Below the pieces are notes generated by a model. It was given only the letters and a program-made list of their open reading frames with translations, did no database searches and was not told where the DNA came from. A program made the translations under genes and the position numbers. This document shows, one piece after another, positions 32,977-45,729 of a stretch of DNA of 64,000 nucleotides. The stretch spans positions 4,092,001 through 4,156,000 of the forward strand of contig OZ345353.1 of NCBI GenBank assembly GCA_977006965.1, read 5' to 3'. The first letter of the stretch is position 1; each line of letters opens with the position of its first letter. This stretch comes from Phymatolithon calcareum (Eukaryota; Rhodophyta; Florideophyceae; Hapalidiales).

Positions 32977-35900
32977 TTTAGTTAGCGTATTCTTTGTTGG
33001 GCCTCCTGCACACGTGAGCGCCCTGTATATTGAGCGTACTCTTGCTTCGAAATGCAACGCCGTGAATTAACTGGGCTTGAATGGCGTTCGTGACCATGTC
33101 CTTTTCGACAATATTTTCGAAAAATGCAGCGGCAAGTTGGAATTTCTTTTTGTGGCAAGGAATTGTCAAGAGAATTTTACTGCCATGGTGCGACATTGTT
33201 CTGGACTTCGTCCACTAAAACTATGAAAGCCGGAGGACGATGGGGACCTCTCTTCTCTGTGGCCTATGTTTGGAAAATCGCTGAGCTGGTTCGAACTGTA
33301 CGACTTCTTTTCGTTCGACGACGAAGATATCAGGTACATCCAAAAGAATTGTCGAGCTCTTCGACACGTACGTGTAGAGCAGCATCGGAATACTCCACGG
33401 GCTTTGCGAGAACACAAGCGGGCGCGGTGAACATAGCTAGGATCGAGGTTACGCCGTACTGGGCTTCGCAAAGAGCCCCAAAACATCGTTCAGGTGATGA
33501 GGATACGTCCTGTAGCCTTCCGAGAACTCCAGCGGTAATGCGGAACAAGTACGAGCGCGGGCCATCGGGAACGGAGACAAGAAGAACTCTAGCAGGAAAG
33601 AGGCGACTTAGTCTCTCGCGAGCTCCAGCTTTTGTACCGAGTGTCGAAAAACTTCCACTGAATCTTGCGACTGCGATGTGCTGGCGCAAAGTATCGGAGG
33701 ATGAGATTACCTCTCTGGATAGGGTAAACTCAGAAGATAATAACGAGACCACTTGGGTGCTTGCGCAATGTTTCTGCAATCCGGCAATGGTCCCTCACTC
33801 GGTCAGCGCGTCATTTGCCAACCTTTGGTGTTTATGTCGCGCGGGTTCGCATACACCAGACGCCCGCAGACACAGGGTATGTGAAGAAGGTTTTGCACGT
33901 ACTGTGACTTGTTTGGTTCCAACTTGCCCTTCGTTAGGCTTGCGCCAGTTTTCTTTATTTATATTGCCTAAGTTGTGAGCTATGAGAAGTGGCAGAAGCT
34001 CTCGAATTGTCCAACGCAGAAAATACGGTTCAGTGTTAGGCGAACGCAAGGCAGTGTAAGCAGGCTGTTCACTGTGAGTATGCCGTTCACTGTGAGTTCG
34101 CAGATAATTACGCGCAGTCGAGATAATCTATCGAGCGTTCAGTGTTTTTCACGAGTATGGCTCCTCGGTATTGCACCGTTGTGTTACGACAATAGGAACG
34201 TTCAACGGATCGCAAGATGTCTCCGACTTCATGTTCAGCGGACTTGCGACACCGGGCGAAGACGAGCACAAGCCTTCGAGGACGCAGAAGAATAAGCATG
34301 AAGATGACTGCGCAGACGCCGACTCGACGCTTGCGGTACGAAAGGAGGAGACGAGCGAGAAGAAAGGAAAGAACGGGCAAAGGTAGGAAGAGCTCTGATT
34401 CCGCGTACTTGAAGGGACGTGTAGGTATACATGAGCGTGCAGCGATCAAAGCATTCGAGCCACAACCCGAAGACCACGCACCATCTTTTTCTAAGAGGAA
34501 TGGCCTAACTATCTCATATAGTGCTATTGAAGCAGAAAAACAGCCCTTAGATACGCGACAGACACATTTCCCTTATGACCAGCCAAATACCCTACTTGGG
34601 GCATCTTAAGTATCGTGATCCGAGTAGCGCAGCGTACACTCGAGCGAAAAACAGAAAGCCACGCGCCGAGGCGCATAATCGCGACGAAAACAGCGTCATA
34701 AGCTATGACGCTGTTTTCATAACGCAGGACTCCAGAGCACAATAGAAGTCAGGCGCGGATGTGAGACTTTTCGCTGAGCGTGGGGAGCATGTACCGGAGA
34801 GCCAGAAATTCAACACACACAGAGCACCCTCGTACTTGTTAACCAGAGATATTTTGGTGATGAAAACTTGATTAACTGCTTCATGCCCCTCCTCGGCAAA
34901 GCGCAAGGTTAGGTGGCTTCAATAGGGAAAATGAGTAGACGAAATACCGCAGTATCCTCAAACACCAAACGTGTTGCGAGGTGCATATTTTCTATTAAAC
35001 CTTGTGAGCTCAATATTATTTTCTGCCCTGGACAAATCGACAAAAAAGTCATGAATTTGTAGACGATGCAAGAACAGTAGAGAAAAATTACCTGTCCACT
35101 TTATCAACTTGCGACACTTTCCTCGTTTCTTTGCCCTAAAAGTGTATCAACGCAACTTATATGCACCGCAATAAAGGCGCAAACAATTATGCACCATACT
35201 GGAAAAGGAAAAGGCATTGTACTTCTTAACGCTTCCGCAGTCGAGTGACTCCCCACATAGGTATTGAATCTGATTCTAACAACCAAGCTTGAACACCAGC
35301 TAATTGTGTGGGCGATCGTCATTCGCGCAGTTGATGGGAGAGAGAGGAAGATTGTAGAGACCACTGTTGTAGTTTTAGCAGTGCCACTCGCTATCGAGTA
35401 TCTGAACGCATTTCTAGGAGACAGACGGCTTATTCGCGAATTCCTTTCTCTCTGATTGCCGATCGTTAAACATCACCGAGTACGTCACTACGTCGAACTG
35501 TGCGTTTTAAAACCCATGCTTTAAAATGAAATATTCAGTTGAATGATGTGCCGCTGCAGTGGCTTGTTTGATTAGTGTGCACAGTTGTGCGTGCACGACT
35601 GAACGTGCGTTGTTGAGATTAATTAAATCTGACAATCGTGCATCAGAACATGTCCAATATCAGTGCCCCGTGAGCTTTCTCAAAATAAACCATTGCAATA
35701 TAGAAGTAGAAGCCAGTGCACAGGCGAACTCCTCTTTTTCTAGGGCGAGCTGTACTCCTCTTCTCGTTTTTGAATACTGCAATATGGTACGGTATGATGA
35801 TGTGTGCAGTACAACCATTTCGACTGCCTCGAAACCGTCTCCACTTCAACTGCGTAATATCCATGAGTTTAATATACCGATCTCTCGACCTATTCTAGCC

Positions 35901-38899
35901 ATATAGACAAGAGACCTCATCCATTTTGAAAAAACAGCATTGGGACGGTCCAGAAAAAACACTGTAACGAAAACATGTACACGTATGCTCCGTGCTGGAC
36001 TCTACAGCATTTTCTGACACCCGAGGAAACCAGTGCACTGGGTATCGAGACCTCGCAGCTGTTTCATGCCAGTTCTCTTTCCACCAGGCGCAACCCAAAT
36101 CAAAATGACCGTACACTCAACTACCTTGAGTTCCAGTCCACCAAACGAAGGCGGAAACACACACTGGGCCGAATTTTCGATATTCAGCGGGCTTGAGGCC
36201 AGCTTCAGGCGCTAACGTCGACCAAGTAGATCCTCTTCACACGCTCTTGGGGCGTCCTACCCCACTTTCTACAGGTGATCAAGATAGAGGGCCTTTCTTC
36301 TGCTCCTCCGCGTGCCCAAGGACGAGTAGCTTCCGAGGGGTCTGCAGCCGTCCCATCACCCATGATCAATTCCAAAGCTGAGTTCCTCAGCTCTCTGAGC
36401 AACGATATGAGCCAGACCGTACCAGCCGGTCAACTTCTATCTATTCTCGAGAGTGTGAAAAACTGTATTTGCGAGGATATTCGCAAGCAACATGAGGAAA
36501 GAAGAAGGCTTTAGAAGACATGAAACAACTGTTGACTACCCCCATGGAAAGGATTCAGTAAGGTCTAGTGCAAGGCGCAATTGAGGCAAAAACAAGGGCC
36601 GAAAATCGGCACCATTTCTAAAAAGCAAAAAAGGTAGCTGAACAGCCTACATCTCGACATTCCTCTTAACCCTGAGCAGGACTCCAAAGAACACTTTGTC
36701 TTCAGTATGCTTCTCACTGTGTTGTCATTCGCTTACCGGCACGCGCAGTTCCTTAGTTGGTTGTCTCTTGGCATTCAGATGAATATAGAGCGCCACCAAG
36801 AAGTCGTCAAGGGAGCGGCTGGCTTTTCTATGTTGTTTTTCGGGTGCCGGAAGGACTTTGGTATTTATAAATACCCAACGCGTGCGGCAGCGGGTTGGTC
36901 TCCGGCCTTTAGTATAGCGTTGGCGCAAAAAATGACCTTAACGAGAAACTACCTGATCACTGACGCTCGAAGCCTTGGAAGCAATCCACAGATGCGTGGC
37001 TTGTATCTTTCAGGAATGGCGAGAACACGTTTCAAGCGGTTAAAATGTTGTTTCCGCTGAGGAGAATACGGACTGCTCAGTCATTACCATGTCGAATGCT
37101 ACGATATCCCGAGACTCATCTAACACCCGCGACAATTCCGCGTCCCGCAAACGCCGCGAGTCTGTCAGAGACGAGAAGCGCAGGAATGATTTGCCTAACA
37201 GGTGATTATGTTGCTGCGCTTGCGTCTCGTATACATGCCATTCAGTCCATGAGGACGAAATTCATGGATAAGTTGACTACCAGCCGGAAAGAGGCGCGAA
37301 AAGTTCTATTCAAAGAGCTTTTTTTCTGGTCGACAGAATAGCAGAATATCCTTCAGTTCAAGATGCGTTCGATGCTGGCTATGAGATTGTGTTCAATGCT
37401 GAATGAGCACCGAGCAATGTCGATTCGTCGTGAATTACGACAGCGAACATTTGGAAAATACCTCTGTCAGGTCTTTTCAATGCAAGTACCGCAGCGGTCA
37501 AAATCAGGTCTATCGAGAAGGACAACATGATGAAGTTTAAAGAGTTGCAGACTGATTTCCCGTTTCTTTCCGTGCATCTAAAGTGGAGGCGATACGTTGT
37601 TGATGAAAAATCCCGGATAATGAAGAGTACTATTGGAAGAAAGCGTGGATCGGAACCTACACAAAGTGATCGGAGAACCCCTCTATGCGTTTTACAAGTT
37701 TCCTGAGTTTGATGACGTTCTCTCAGCATTTGAGGATGTTTTCGATCGCCGACGGTGCAGTGATCTCTCTGCCGTATTCTGGACGCTGAAGTAACAGAGA
37801 TGTATTGTGCCGGGAAGAATGTTGAAGTAGATAATGATGAGAGGTCTTCGATTCTGGAGAAGTATCCTGATCAGAAACTTTCTATCCGCTGGGACGCATA
37901 TGTGAAGAAGAAAAGAGAACGCGACATGGAGAGTGAACCGACAGGGACAGTGAGCACGCAATCAGTTTTCGAGGTGCCTGGCGTGTGTGGAATGGATATA
38001 GAGGGACATTTTAGAGAGCCACAAAAATCGTACTGGGCAGCCTCAGCTGGCGTGGTGTAACAGCTGGCTCGTTTTTCGTTCGTGAAAATATGTTGGCGTG
38101 TTGGCTCCCTTTCTCTCTGCCGTGTTGTAAATTCCGGTAGATGGAAAGTTATAGGTACGAAATCGATGCGTGTGCGATCGGAATAGGCATCTAGTAGAGC
38201 GATCACGAAGTACTTTTGGAAAAAATTGTTATGTATCTGACGCATCTTGAAACTTGGAACCCTGGATCCATTAGAAAAGCCATCTTAGATTGACTCATTG
38301 TAAAAAACCATATCCCTATCGTGGAGGGAACCAATCCCTTCGAGTAAGCGGGATAAAATTGCCGCAGTTTATAGGGTTAAAGCTTTGAACTTTGGCATTA
38401 GGAGTGCATGCAAGCGGGTTACAGTCGGGCAGTGCAAGTGCTCGGCCAAGTGACCGGTCCAGTTGTGCAACTGAAAGCCTTCGGTGTCGTGATACCCTGC
38501 AAAGAAAACCAGATCTTTACCGTTGACATTCCACGGTTATAGACGGCCAAACGGAAGCGAAAAATATCCTTTTCTACCTGTATCTTGAAGAGAAAAAAAC
38601 TTCTCTATGCACCAGACTATAGGAATAAGCGTTCTATTAAAAATTAGCGAGGGCCGGATTGCAAGTGCAAAGAATGATGAGAGTTGATGTCGGTCGTTTC
38701 AACAGTCAGAGTCTCCACATGTCCCCCTTTTCAGACCGAAAATCGTTCACATTCAGATGAAAAGGAGCACGAGATATTGTTTCCATGCCAATCTGTTGTA
38801 GTTGGCAATCGTGAAGTGACAAGTTCATGTATAGCTGATACTGCTTCACGCTCACTACTAAAGATGACGACAAGTCCATGTGCACCGAATGATTCAGCC
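32977..38899. other. Long stretch of unassigned frames
   Basis: The longest ORF is 33124-33978 (+, 284 codons; arginine- and serine-rich), but two minus-strand ORFs overlap it and none shows a known motif, so no coding call is made. Short frames at 34171-34609 (charged), 36275-36514 (helical), 37045-37341 and 37800-38060 are also unassigned. A perfect hairpin lies at 34686-34718. Confidence 0.3.
34686..34718. repeat. Perfect 15-bp hairpin
   Basis: GAAAACAGCGTCATA, a three-base AGC loop, then the exact reverse complement. It could be a transcript hairpin, a protein-binding dyad or a trace of a small transposon. No flanking gene was identified. Confidence 0.7.
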
Positions 38900-40630
38900 T
38901 CTATTTCCTACGAAGCTCCCACTCAGGGGAAGGCGAACACCACATTAATCTCTTGGACAGTACAGAATTTTCCTGAATGTGAAGCTCCTTGAGGACGATG
39001 GAATTAATACATTGTCGTACCAGGCTGCTGTGGAGTTCTTTAACCTCACCGTTTCGCTGCATGACCATATCTCGACCCGATAGGAGGCGATAGCTGGCCA
39101 AAATTGACTGATCGGTCTTTACCTGCCGTTGAGGGGCAGAAATCGACAAGAGTGCTTGACAGTCACTGAAAATTGCGTTTCCAATGGCTTATACATGTGC
39201 ATCCTTCTTTAGATGCCCGAATTTCCCTTTTGAGCTCTTGGTGTCATTTCTTGAAACATGACCTAGCATGGTTAGATTAGTTTGAACGAGCTCTCTAAGT
39301 CTGTGAACATTCGGAATATGGACAGTTTTCTTAGCAAGAACGCATAAGTCGCGTTGGCAACATAAATGAGTCCGACGGTAGCGATTAGTTCTGGAATCCT
39401 CAAGGTTAAGATCCGAGGTGTCGTCCATTGCAAAAATTGAATCAACCATTGCAATGTGTTCATCCGCGTGTTTTTGCAGGTGCAGTTTGCGTTGTTTCCG
39501 TAGTTTTCGTTTAACATGTCCACATCTAGGGTGCTGTAGCGTCACGGAGTCGGCTTGAACAAAGATTAAATTTGACGCAGATCGGACTAGAGCGATAACT
39601 TCGATGCATTTTTGCTGTTGACTCCACGGCGCTTCACGCATGTCCGAAATTGCTGAATACTTTCTCAGAGCAAGAGGACCCACGAGAATCACTGCGTGAA
39701 GCTCCGTCATTGCCATGTCGTACAGTGTTTTGTTCTATTTGTTAACATGGCAGTTTTGAGAGTGCAAGCCACAGTCCCGAAGCATCCCAAGCATAATAAC
39801 TTCACTCAGCTCCCATTCCTGGCTGTTGGAAGCAATTTAATGGCAAGATTAACACAATCGCGAACATGTCCGATCAGAAGATGGTCGGGCAAATAAAGCA
39901 AGCCTTATACGGATCCAAGGGGCAGGAAACTGCCGGAAAGTCCATCAATTGTTCTAGCGATGCGTGATCTGTACTGCAGTATAGCAGACCTCATGTAGTG
40001 TAGAACAAAGATTCTATTGTCCGGAATGTCTTTCATACCCAGCAAAAGGCACGTCTCCGTCCCGGGATTACAATCTCGCACTGCTTCTTGCTGGTAAAAT
40101 CCTATTTGGAACGCTGTTCGGAAACATATATCCGGCGTTCTTGTGTACCTACTGGCCATTACTGTGGATGTATTGTGGATGAACGCCATACTTAGCGGCA
40201 AAGGAAACATCAGGATGAGGTTTTGTGACCCAGAATATCGTGAAAGGCGTTCAAAGCCGGGATGTCCCCTACGAATCCCGCAAAGTCGAGAAAGATTCTT
40301 GTGAGGTTTCCATGAGCGTCAATCTCCTGAAAGCCATTTGCTATTCCTTGAACCACATCGCTCAAAATAGACCTTAGTACAGTGTCACTGTTTACACCGG
40401 GCGGAGTGGGGCTCACCACGCGGACGTTGTTTTCAGTACTGTTGGATTACGTTGGAATATTTAAACATAATAGACAGATTCCATGCCCGAAGCTTCTTTT
40501 CCATCTTGCATTTCGAATCAGTCCCAGAGAAGGACTTAACGACACTTGAAGTACGCCTACCCCGTGGCCAAACGGCCGAAACTGCTGACTGGTGCACTCT
40601 TCTACTGACCCCATAGTCCTGCATGTGTCT
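38900..40630 (-). pseudogene. tnp2-like transposase remnant
   Basis: Several minus-strand frames fall in the right order for a tnp2-type (CACTA/EnSpm-like) transposase. At 40419 is F-L-D-F-A-G-F-V-G-D-I-P-A-L-N then L-G-H, like the 'D-x-x-x-F-x-x-D-x-P-A ... L-G-H' block. At 40210-39905 is a frame with R-Y-T-R-T. At 39716-39189 is a frame ending in H-R-L-R-E-L then G-H and a D-A-H-V tail. At 39149-38901 comes its continuation. Stops and shifts separate them. The zinc and catalytic centre are too eroded for residue assignment. Confidence 0.45.
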
Positions 40631-43600
40631 CGACGAGATTTACATTCTTTACGTACATGTGCACATTGGGTGTGGAAACGAGAGGAGGTTGACAGTAAGG
40701 ACGGAGGTCGTTGGGCAATTTCGGAGAGCCACTAGGGGATGCTTCCACATTACAATCTCCTGTAATCCACAGTATGTGTGTACTTCTCTCCTCCTGCTCG
40801 AACCAGAACCGGTTCACGAGCATAACTCTATACCTCCTGTCAGTGTTAGTGAGGATAGTTTCAAGAGCTGGGGATACGCTCATCTAGGGGGTCGATGCAT
40901 GGCGCATGTACTGCAGCCACATCACCAGGTTCACAATTGCTGTTTTCTATTCCCTCCAAGCCTCTTGGATCTCTCTCCGTCGCTGCGCGAGCGCTAGGTT
41001 TCCTTCTTCGCTTGAGCTCTTTGATTCGGAACAACATGGCTTTACCATCGTCTCCAGCACCAATGCCATCAGCTTCTGGAATCTCGGGAACGAAATAAGA
41101 AAGGGAGTCCGATGGAGAAGAGTACGTCACGAAATCGAAAAGAAGACTAATGCTTTTGTCGTGATCTGAGCGGTTGCATGAATCGCTGTCCGCCAAAATT
41201 GGTGTATCTTTCCGCTTTTCGTGCCTCACTGTCCAGATGTAGAGAATCATTCCTCGAATCTGCAGCTGTCCCGCCCGTGGTTGACCTTCGATAAGGCTTC
41301 GCTGGAAGGGCTCCTCTATGTCCTCGGTACGAGACGTCAAAAACGACAAGTAAATCACATCTCAGGCCTCCGATATTGAGGTTGGTGCTCTTGTTGGCTC
41401 ATATCCGTCGATGGTGATACAGCTGGGATACCCGTAGAACCATTCACGTGCCGCAATAAATGCTCGAAAATCATAAAAGTTCTCAAGAATACTTAGCCCG
41501 GAAACGTCTGTGAGGCAAAATGTAATCAAGTCAACGGCGATTAACTGCATTCTTTACGAGTTCCGCATTTTAGAAGTCGCTTGCCCCCGTAATCGAAAGA
41601 TTTCATAAGTTCTCCTCCCCTCTCCTTATTATGTTTTTAATCTTCTAGCGAGCGAAGCTACACAATGGAAGATCATCTTCTCGACGTACTCGAATTTTGC
41701 GAGGCTTTGGACATTGATATTTCGACGAGAAAATCTGGGCTATATCTCGCGAAAACCGAGAGATCCAAGGCTTTACTCGAAGTACAATCGTAGGTATCAA
41801 GCTGGCGCATATACAAACACGGAACCGCGGGATTTCCCGGACGTTTGAACTCCACTACGGCGGAAAACATGAAGCGAATGTTCCTGCTGCAGTCAAATGC
41901 GACATGGTTGCAGAATGCATGAGAGACCCGGTTTTCTTCCATTACATACTGTTCAGAGCCCACGTCTCCTCCGATTCCCGATACTATTCGAACAATTCAT
42001 CTTCAGACTTCCAGCTTCAATGAAATACGGAATGACACGCCTGTGTTTTTTGATATTTGGAAAGGACTTGCCAGCGAGAGACCATTGGGAGACTACCGGG
42101 AGAGCAAAGACTAGGATCTCTTTCGTCATCTATTCCCGCAGTAGTTCTCCACGGAAGAGAATTCAGAAAAGTTTTAGAACTTCGATTGGAGGGCTGTCGT
42201 TGACAAAATTCCTTGTCTCTACTCCTACTCGGGACAATTAACACATACCTGCTCGTTTTCGACGTTTTCAGGGTGGCCTTCTTAGGAGCGAAAATCAAAA
42301 AGAATATCCGCGAATCTGCCGTTCGCTCCCAGGCATGGCACATAACATTTTCACTGAAAAATACAGCTTGATGATCAGCGACGAGCTCGTGTCGGAAGCA
42401 TGGAAGCAATATGTTGGAAGACGCGGGTCAACAGCTGTGCTCAAAAACATTCAATTGATCGCCTGCAATATTGCTGGTGACTTAGATGAAGACACGCCAA
42501 GGCTGCTAATTGCAGATGGTATTGAAAAAACGTCACCTGGTCATGCTTTTATTTCGAAATAAATAAACAAGGTCCCTCGAACAAAACATCTGTCGCCGAT
42601 TACACGAAAACAAAACTTTACACCCGAGTAACGCCTTTTTCTCACTGTATGGGGGCGTCTGTCAAAGCATCGTCTGCCACTCGTGCAACAAACACGGCGT
42701 TTCAAAAATTTCAACCAGTCCGGCAGACTATGACCTTCTCACAGCATCGGCACGAAATTAAACTAGTAGATTGCGGTCATTTGAGAACTGTTTTGTCCGT
42801 AAATCATTCCGAAAGTGCGCCAGCCACTTCAAATGAACAAGAATGACATCAAGAGCCGACCGCTAACGTTCGTGATTACAGTATAGCGATCGGACAACAT
42901 TCACACGAAAGAGGTGTGTTGAATGGAAACTTCACAAAGATACCACAGCTCTTGTTGAATTTACCTTGTGTGACAAGAGGAAGCCATAATTGCGCCTCGC
43001 ATAAAGCGAGCATGCAATTCTAAGTCAGCAGGCTTTACCCAACGGTCGAAAATCGTAAGGTGCCAGGGCCCAACAGAACCGCGGAGCGATGAAGAGAGTG
43101 TTTGGCCACGCAAGTGATCCCACCGCCACGCCCTACGGTGAGAATCGCCATTACGCGTTTCGCACTGTGTCGCCGGATAGCTGTCGGTGACAAACAGCGC
43201 CTTGCAATATTCGCCGTGGTTCGCGAGATACTTCCTCAAAAAAGCACATCAATGTGAAAGAATCTAGAGACTTGTGAAGCGCGTTTCCTGGGCCTTGTGA
43301 TTTTTGCGGTGCTCGCCACAGGCTGAGATTGGAAGCTTCTACAACTGCCGGTAGCTGTAAGCGTACATGACACTGTCTCACACAACAAATGCGTGCTGTG
43401 GCCCATTCAAGACCGTTTCACGTCTCCCACCGGCTGTGCTTAACTTCGATAGGTACCAGAAACTCATAGATCGTTGCTGAATTCCGGCTGACATCTATTC
43501 TCGCGCCGAGAGAGAAGCGCGAAATGCCGATCTGACTGGCTCCAGGACTGCCGTCCACGAGACCTTGCCGCGACAATCGTCTCCTTGCTAAGGTGTGTAT

Positions 43601-44300
43601 GAGATCATCGATAGTCAGCATGCAGAGTATGACAGGGAAGAGGTGGACAGGGATAAGGCGATCTAAATCAAGAAAGCTATTTAGTACAGTCTGTGGATTT
43701 TTCTTGTGCACACGACAGTGCGCGGCCAGGAGGACTCTTAGCAGCGTACAGCGTTGTGTGTATTAAGGAATAGCAAAGCTACGGTTTGGCGTGCTGAGTG
43801 CTGAACTTGAAATCGTACGCTTGCCGGCAGGGGGTCACAGAAAGATCCTGAACGTAGACGCTGGTTTTTGTTGATCAGTGAATGGAAGATGCTCTTCTTC
43901 TTAGAGTAAAGTGGAGAGAAGGTACCATTTGTTCAAAATTCGTGAAAATTCTAGTTTTTGAGGTTATTCTGGAGATATGTAATACAATCAGGTCGGCAGC
44001 ACATGTCTAATGCCATCGATTCGAAGTCGTGTTGTATTTTGTGGAAGTAGTATGGAGCTGATTCACAGAAGAAAGGCATTCCCAAACCGACATCCACCAC
44101 AATTCTGTAAATCTCATGTCCTGCACGTGCGCCTTCCTAACTTTTAAGAGAACAGAGCAAGGTTATTGCATTAGTCAGAACACGTGGACACAGACTCTAG
44201 ACGGATAAGAGTTAGAAGGGCATGAGCACAGCGGTTTGAAAACGGAGGAAATGGTGCGTATGTACTTTAATAGCGTTGTTTAGTTCGCTTAGAAGAGGAA
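40631..44300. other. Unassigned frames, possibly more of the tnp2-like element
   Basis: Minus-strand ORFs at 40602-40883 and 40861-41358 (165 codons, charged) could be its upstream part but carry no motif I trust. Overlapping minus ORFs at 42961-43711 and a plus ORF at 42335-42562 are unassigned. Confidence 0.3.
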
Positions 44301-44309
44301 ATCATCGGT

Positions 44310-44600
44310 GCGAGGAGACCTGAACCGGACCGAACGGTCCACGAGACATGAAACTGAAGAATTCCGGCGCGGGCGGGTAGCCCGCGCCGGTATTTGTGAC
44401 CACGATGAATGCGTTGACGAATGCGCGCATTTTGGCGGCTTCTCTGCCGAAATCGGTTGTCGCGATGGAGAACTCTGCCCCGCTGATGTCTAAGTCAGGA
44501 CTGCTGACCCCGAAACACTCCGCGAACCGACGCGAAATATCCGAAATCGTGCTACGTGCTGAATGTATGAAACCATCGATATCATACCCGGTGGACGACT
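44310..44600 (+). repeat. GC-rich segment related to the 775-bp insertion
   Basis: Bases 44328-44393 match the start of the insertion at 16925: an ACCGGACCGAACGG block, an A-rich gap, then TTCCGGCGCGGGCG...CCCGCGCCGG. Both then run into a short alanine-rich helical ORF (here 44396-44602). The shared order suggests two members of one family with a GC-rich hairpin near the 5' end. Confidence 0.5.
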
Positions 44601-44639
44601 AGTTGTCGCCGACGCGGAAACCGGAAACCGCGCCGATAG

Positions 44640-44980
44640 TCCCCACCGAAGTTGTCCCCCCGAGCGAGGTTCCGTTTTCGGAGCCGCGCAAGATGTCCCC
44701 CCGAATGGGCTTGCGTTGAACGCCCCCCGAAGTTGTCCCCCCGAGCGAGCCTCCGTTGACGAACGCCACCCTACAAGTTGCCCCCGCGAGCGAGAGCGAG
44801 GCCTCGTTGAAGCGCCTCCCGAAGTTGTCCGCCCGAAAGAGCACTCGTTGAAGAGCGCCTACCTGCAGCTGTCCCCCCGAGCGATCTCTCGTTGAAGAGC
44901 ACACCCCCTGATGTTAAGAGCCCCCAGAAGTTGTCCCCCGAGTGGGCTTCCCTTTATTAGCCCCCCGGAAGTTATGAGAC
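44640..44980. repeat. Degenerate GC-rich minisatellite
   Basis: About seven or eight imperfect units built on GAAGTTGTCCCCCCGAGCGAG followed by a CTCCGTTGA(A/C)GA-like phrase, spaced roughly 40-60 bases apart. The C runs are strongly strand-biased, so the opposite strand is G-rich. Confidence 0.65.
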
Positions 44981-45029
44981 CTCCGACTGCGGAGTTTTGC
45001 CCAACTCGGCAATTTTTACTGCGAAGAAG

Positions 45030-45172
45030 AACGTAGCAAGTGATAGATACTAGAGTTGGAGATGATGGAGATGAGTTGTTACACAGGGTAGTTATTGAGA
45101 CCCAAGCTGTTCTGTTGTTGGTGAATACCGGCGTTGAGGTCTTGAAAATAAAAACATAAAATTTCCCCCCCT
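45030..45172 (+). mobile_element. LINE 3'-tail fragment (second LINE type)
   Basis: Homologous in translation and in the final bases to 3900-4050: a leucine-rich stretch, then V-L-K-I-K-T and AAAATAAAAACA. This is a 5'-truncated tail, next to the minisatellite. Confidence 0.4.
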
Positions 45173-45653
45173 CGCTTAGAAGAGCAATAACATTAATCTT
45201 TGAAGCGATCTGACCACCGCTGCCGGAGCGCCTAAGCACAGCTTTTCACTTCCGAAATAAAGACATTTCCATTTCACATATACTTCGGGGCGGAAAAATC
45301 CAACCCCTACATGTAAAATATCAACGAGTACATGACATGTGCTCGCTCCAAGACGACACATTGTGTCATTCTCGAACAGTGTCGCCATTGCCGATGCAGG
45401 CGACATAATTTGCAGTACTGGTTGCAACGTTAATATCTTCGTCGCCACATAATTACAATTGCTGTGTATTGTGCAAGAGACCAACTACATGTGGTGGAGG
45501 TTACGGAAGTGGTGAGGTTGAAGAAAAGGTTTGGTTCAGGTTTAATGATTGAGAATGAGATGAGTTCTGTGAAGATGAGTTCCTTGGTTAATTCCGACAG
45601 TAGGCACCTGAGATGGAAGTTATATACCAGTCTAGTGCCAGTAAAAGATCAAT
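45173..45653. other. No gene recognised
   Basis: Short overlapping frames only. Confidence 0.35.
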
Positions 45654-45710
45654 ACTGGATGCATGTTGACGTCAAACGCACTGGATTCATGCTGACGTCA
45701 AATAACCAGT
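45654..45710. repeat. Tandem 26-bp repeat with two perfect CRE sites
   Basis: Two units of ACTGGAT(G/T)CATG(T/C)TGACGTCAAA follow each other with a 26-base period. Each contains TGACGTCA, the full palindromic CRE, at 45667-45674 and 45693-45700. The start of a third unit (ACTGGATGCATTA) appears at 45726 without the CRE. TATATA lies just upstream at about 45621. It looks like a bZIP-responsive element, though no target gene is evident. Confidence 0.6.
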
Positions 45711-45729
45711 GCTGAATAGTAATGAACTG

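Noticed and set aside
33124-33978. 284-codon plus-strand ORF as a real gene
   Set aside because: Two long minus-strand ORFs overlap it, composition is arginine/serine-rich without motif, and no repeat partner or start context supports it.
40861-41358. 165-codon minus-strand ORF as N-terminal part of the tnp2-like transposase
   Set aside because: Position would fit, but I could not identify any conserved block, so it is mentioned only as unassigned.
44640-44980. CRISPR-like array
   Set aside because: Units vary in length and sequence, spacers are not unique, and no cas gene is near; it is a eukaryotic minisatellite.
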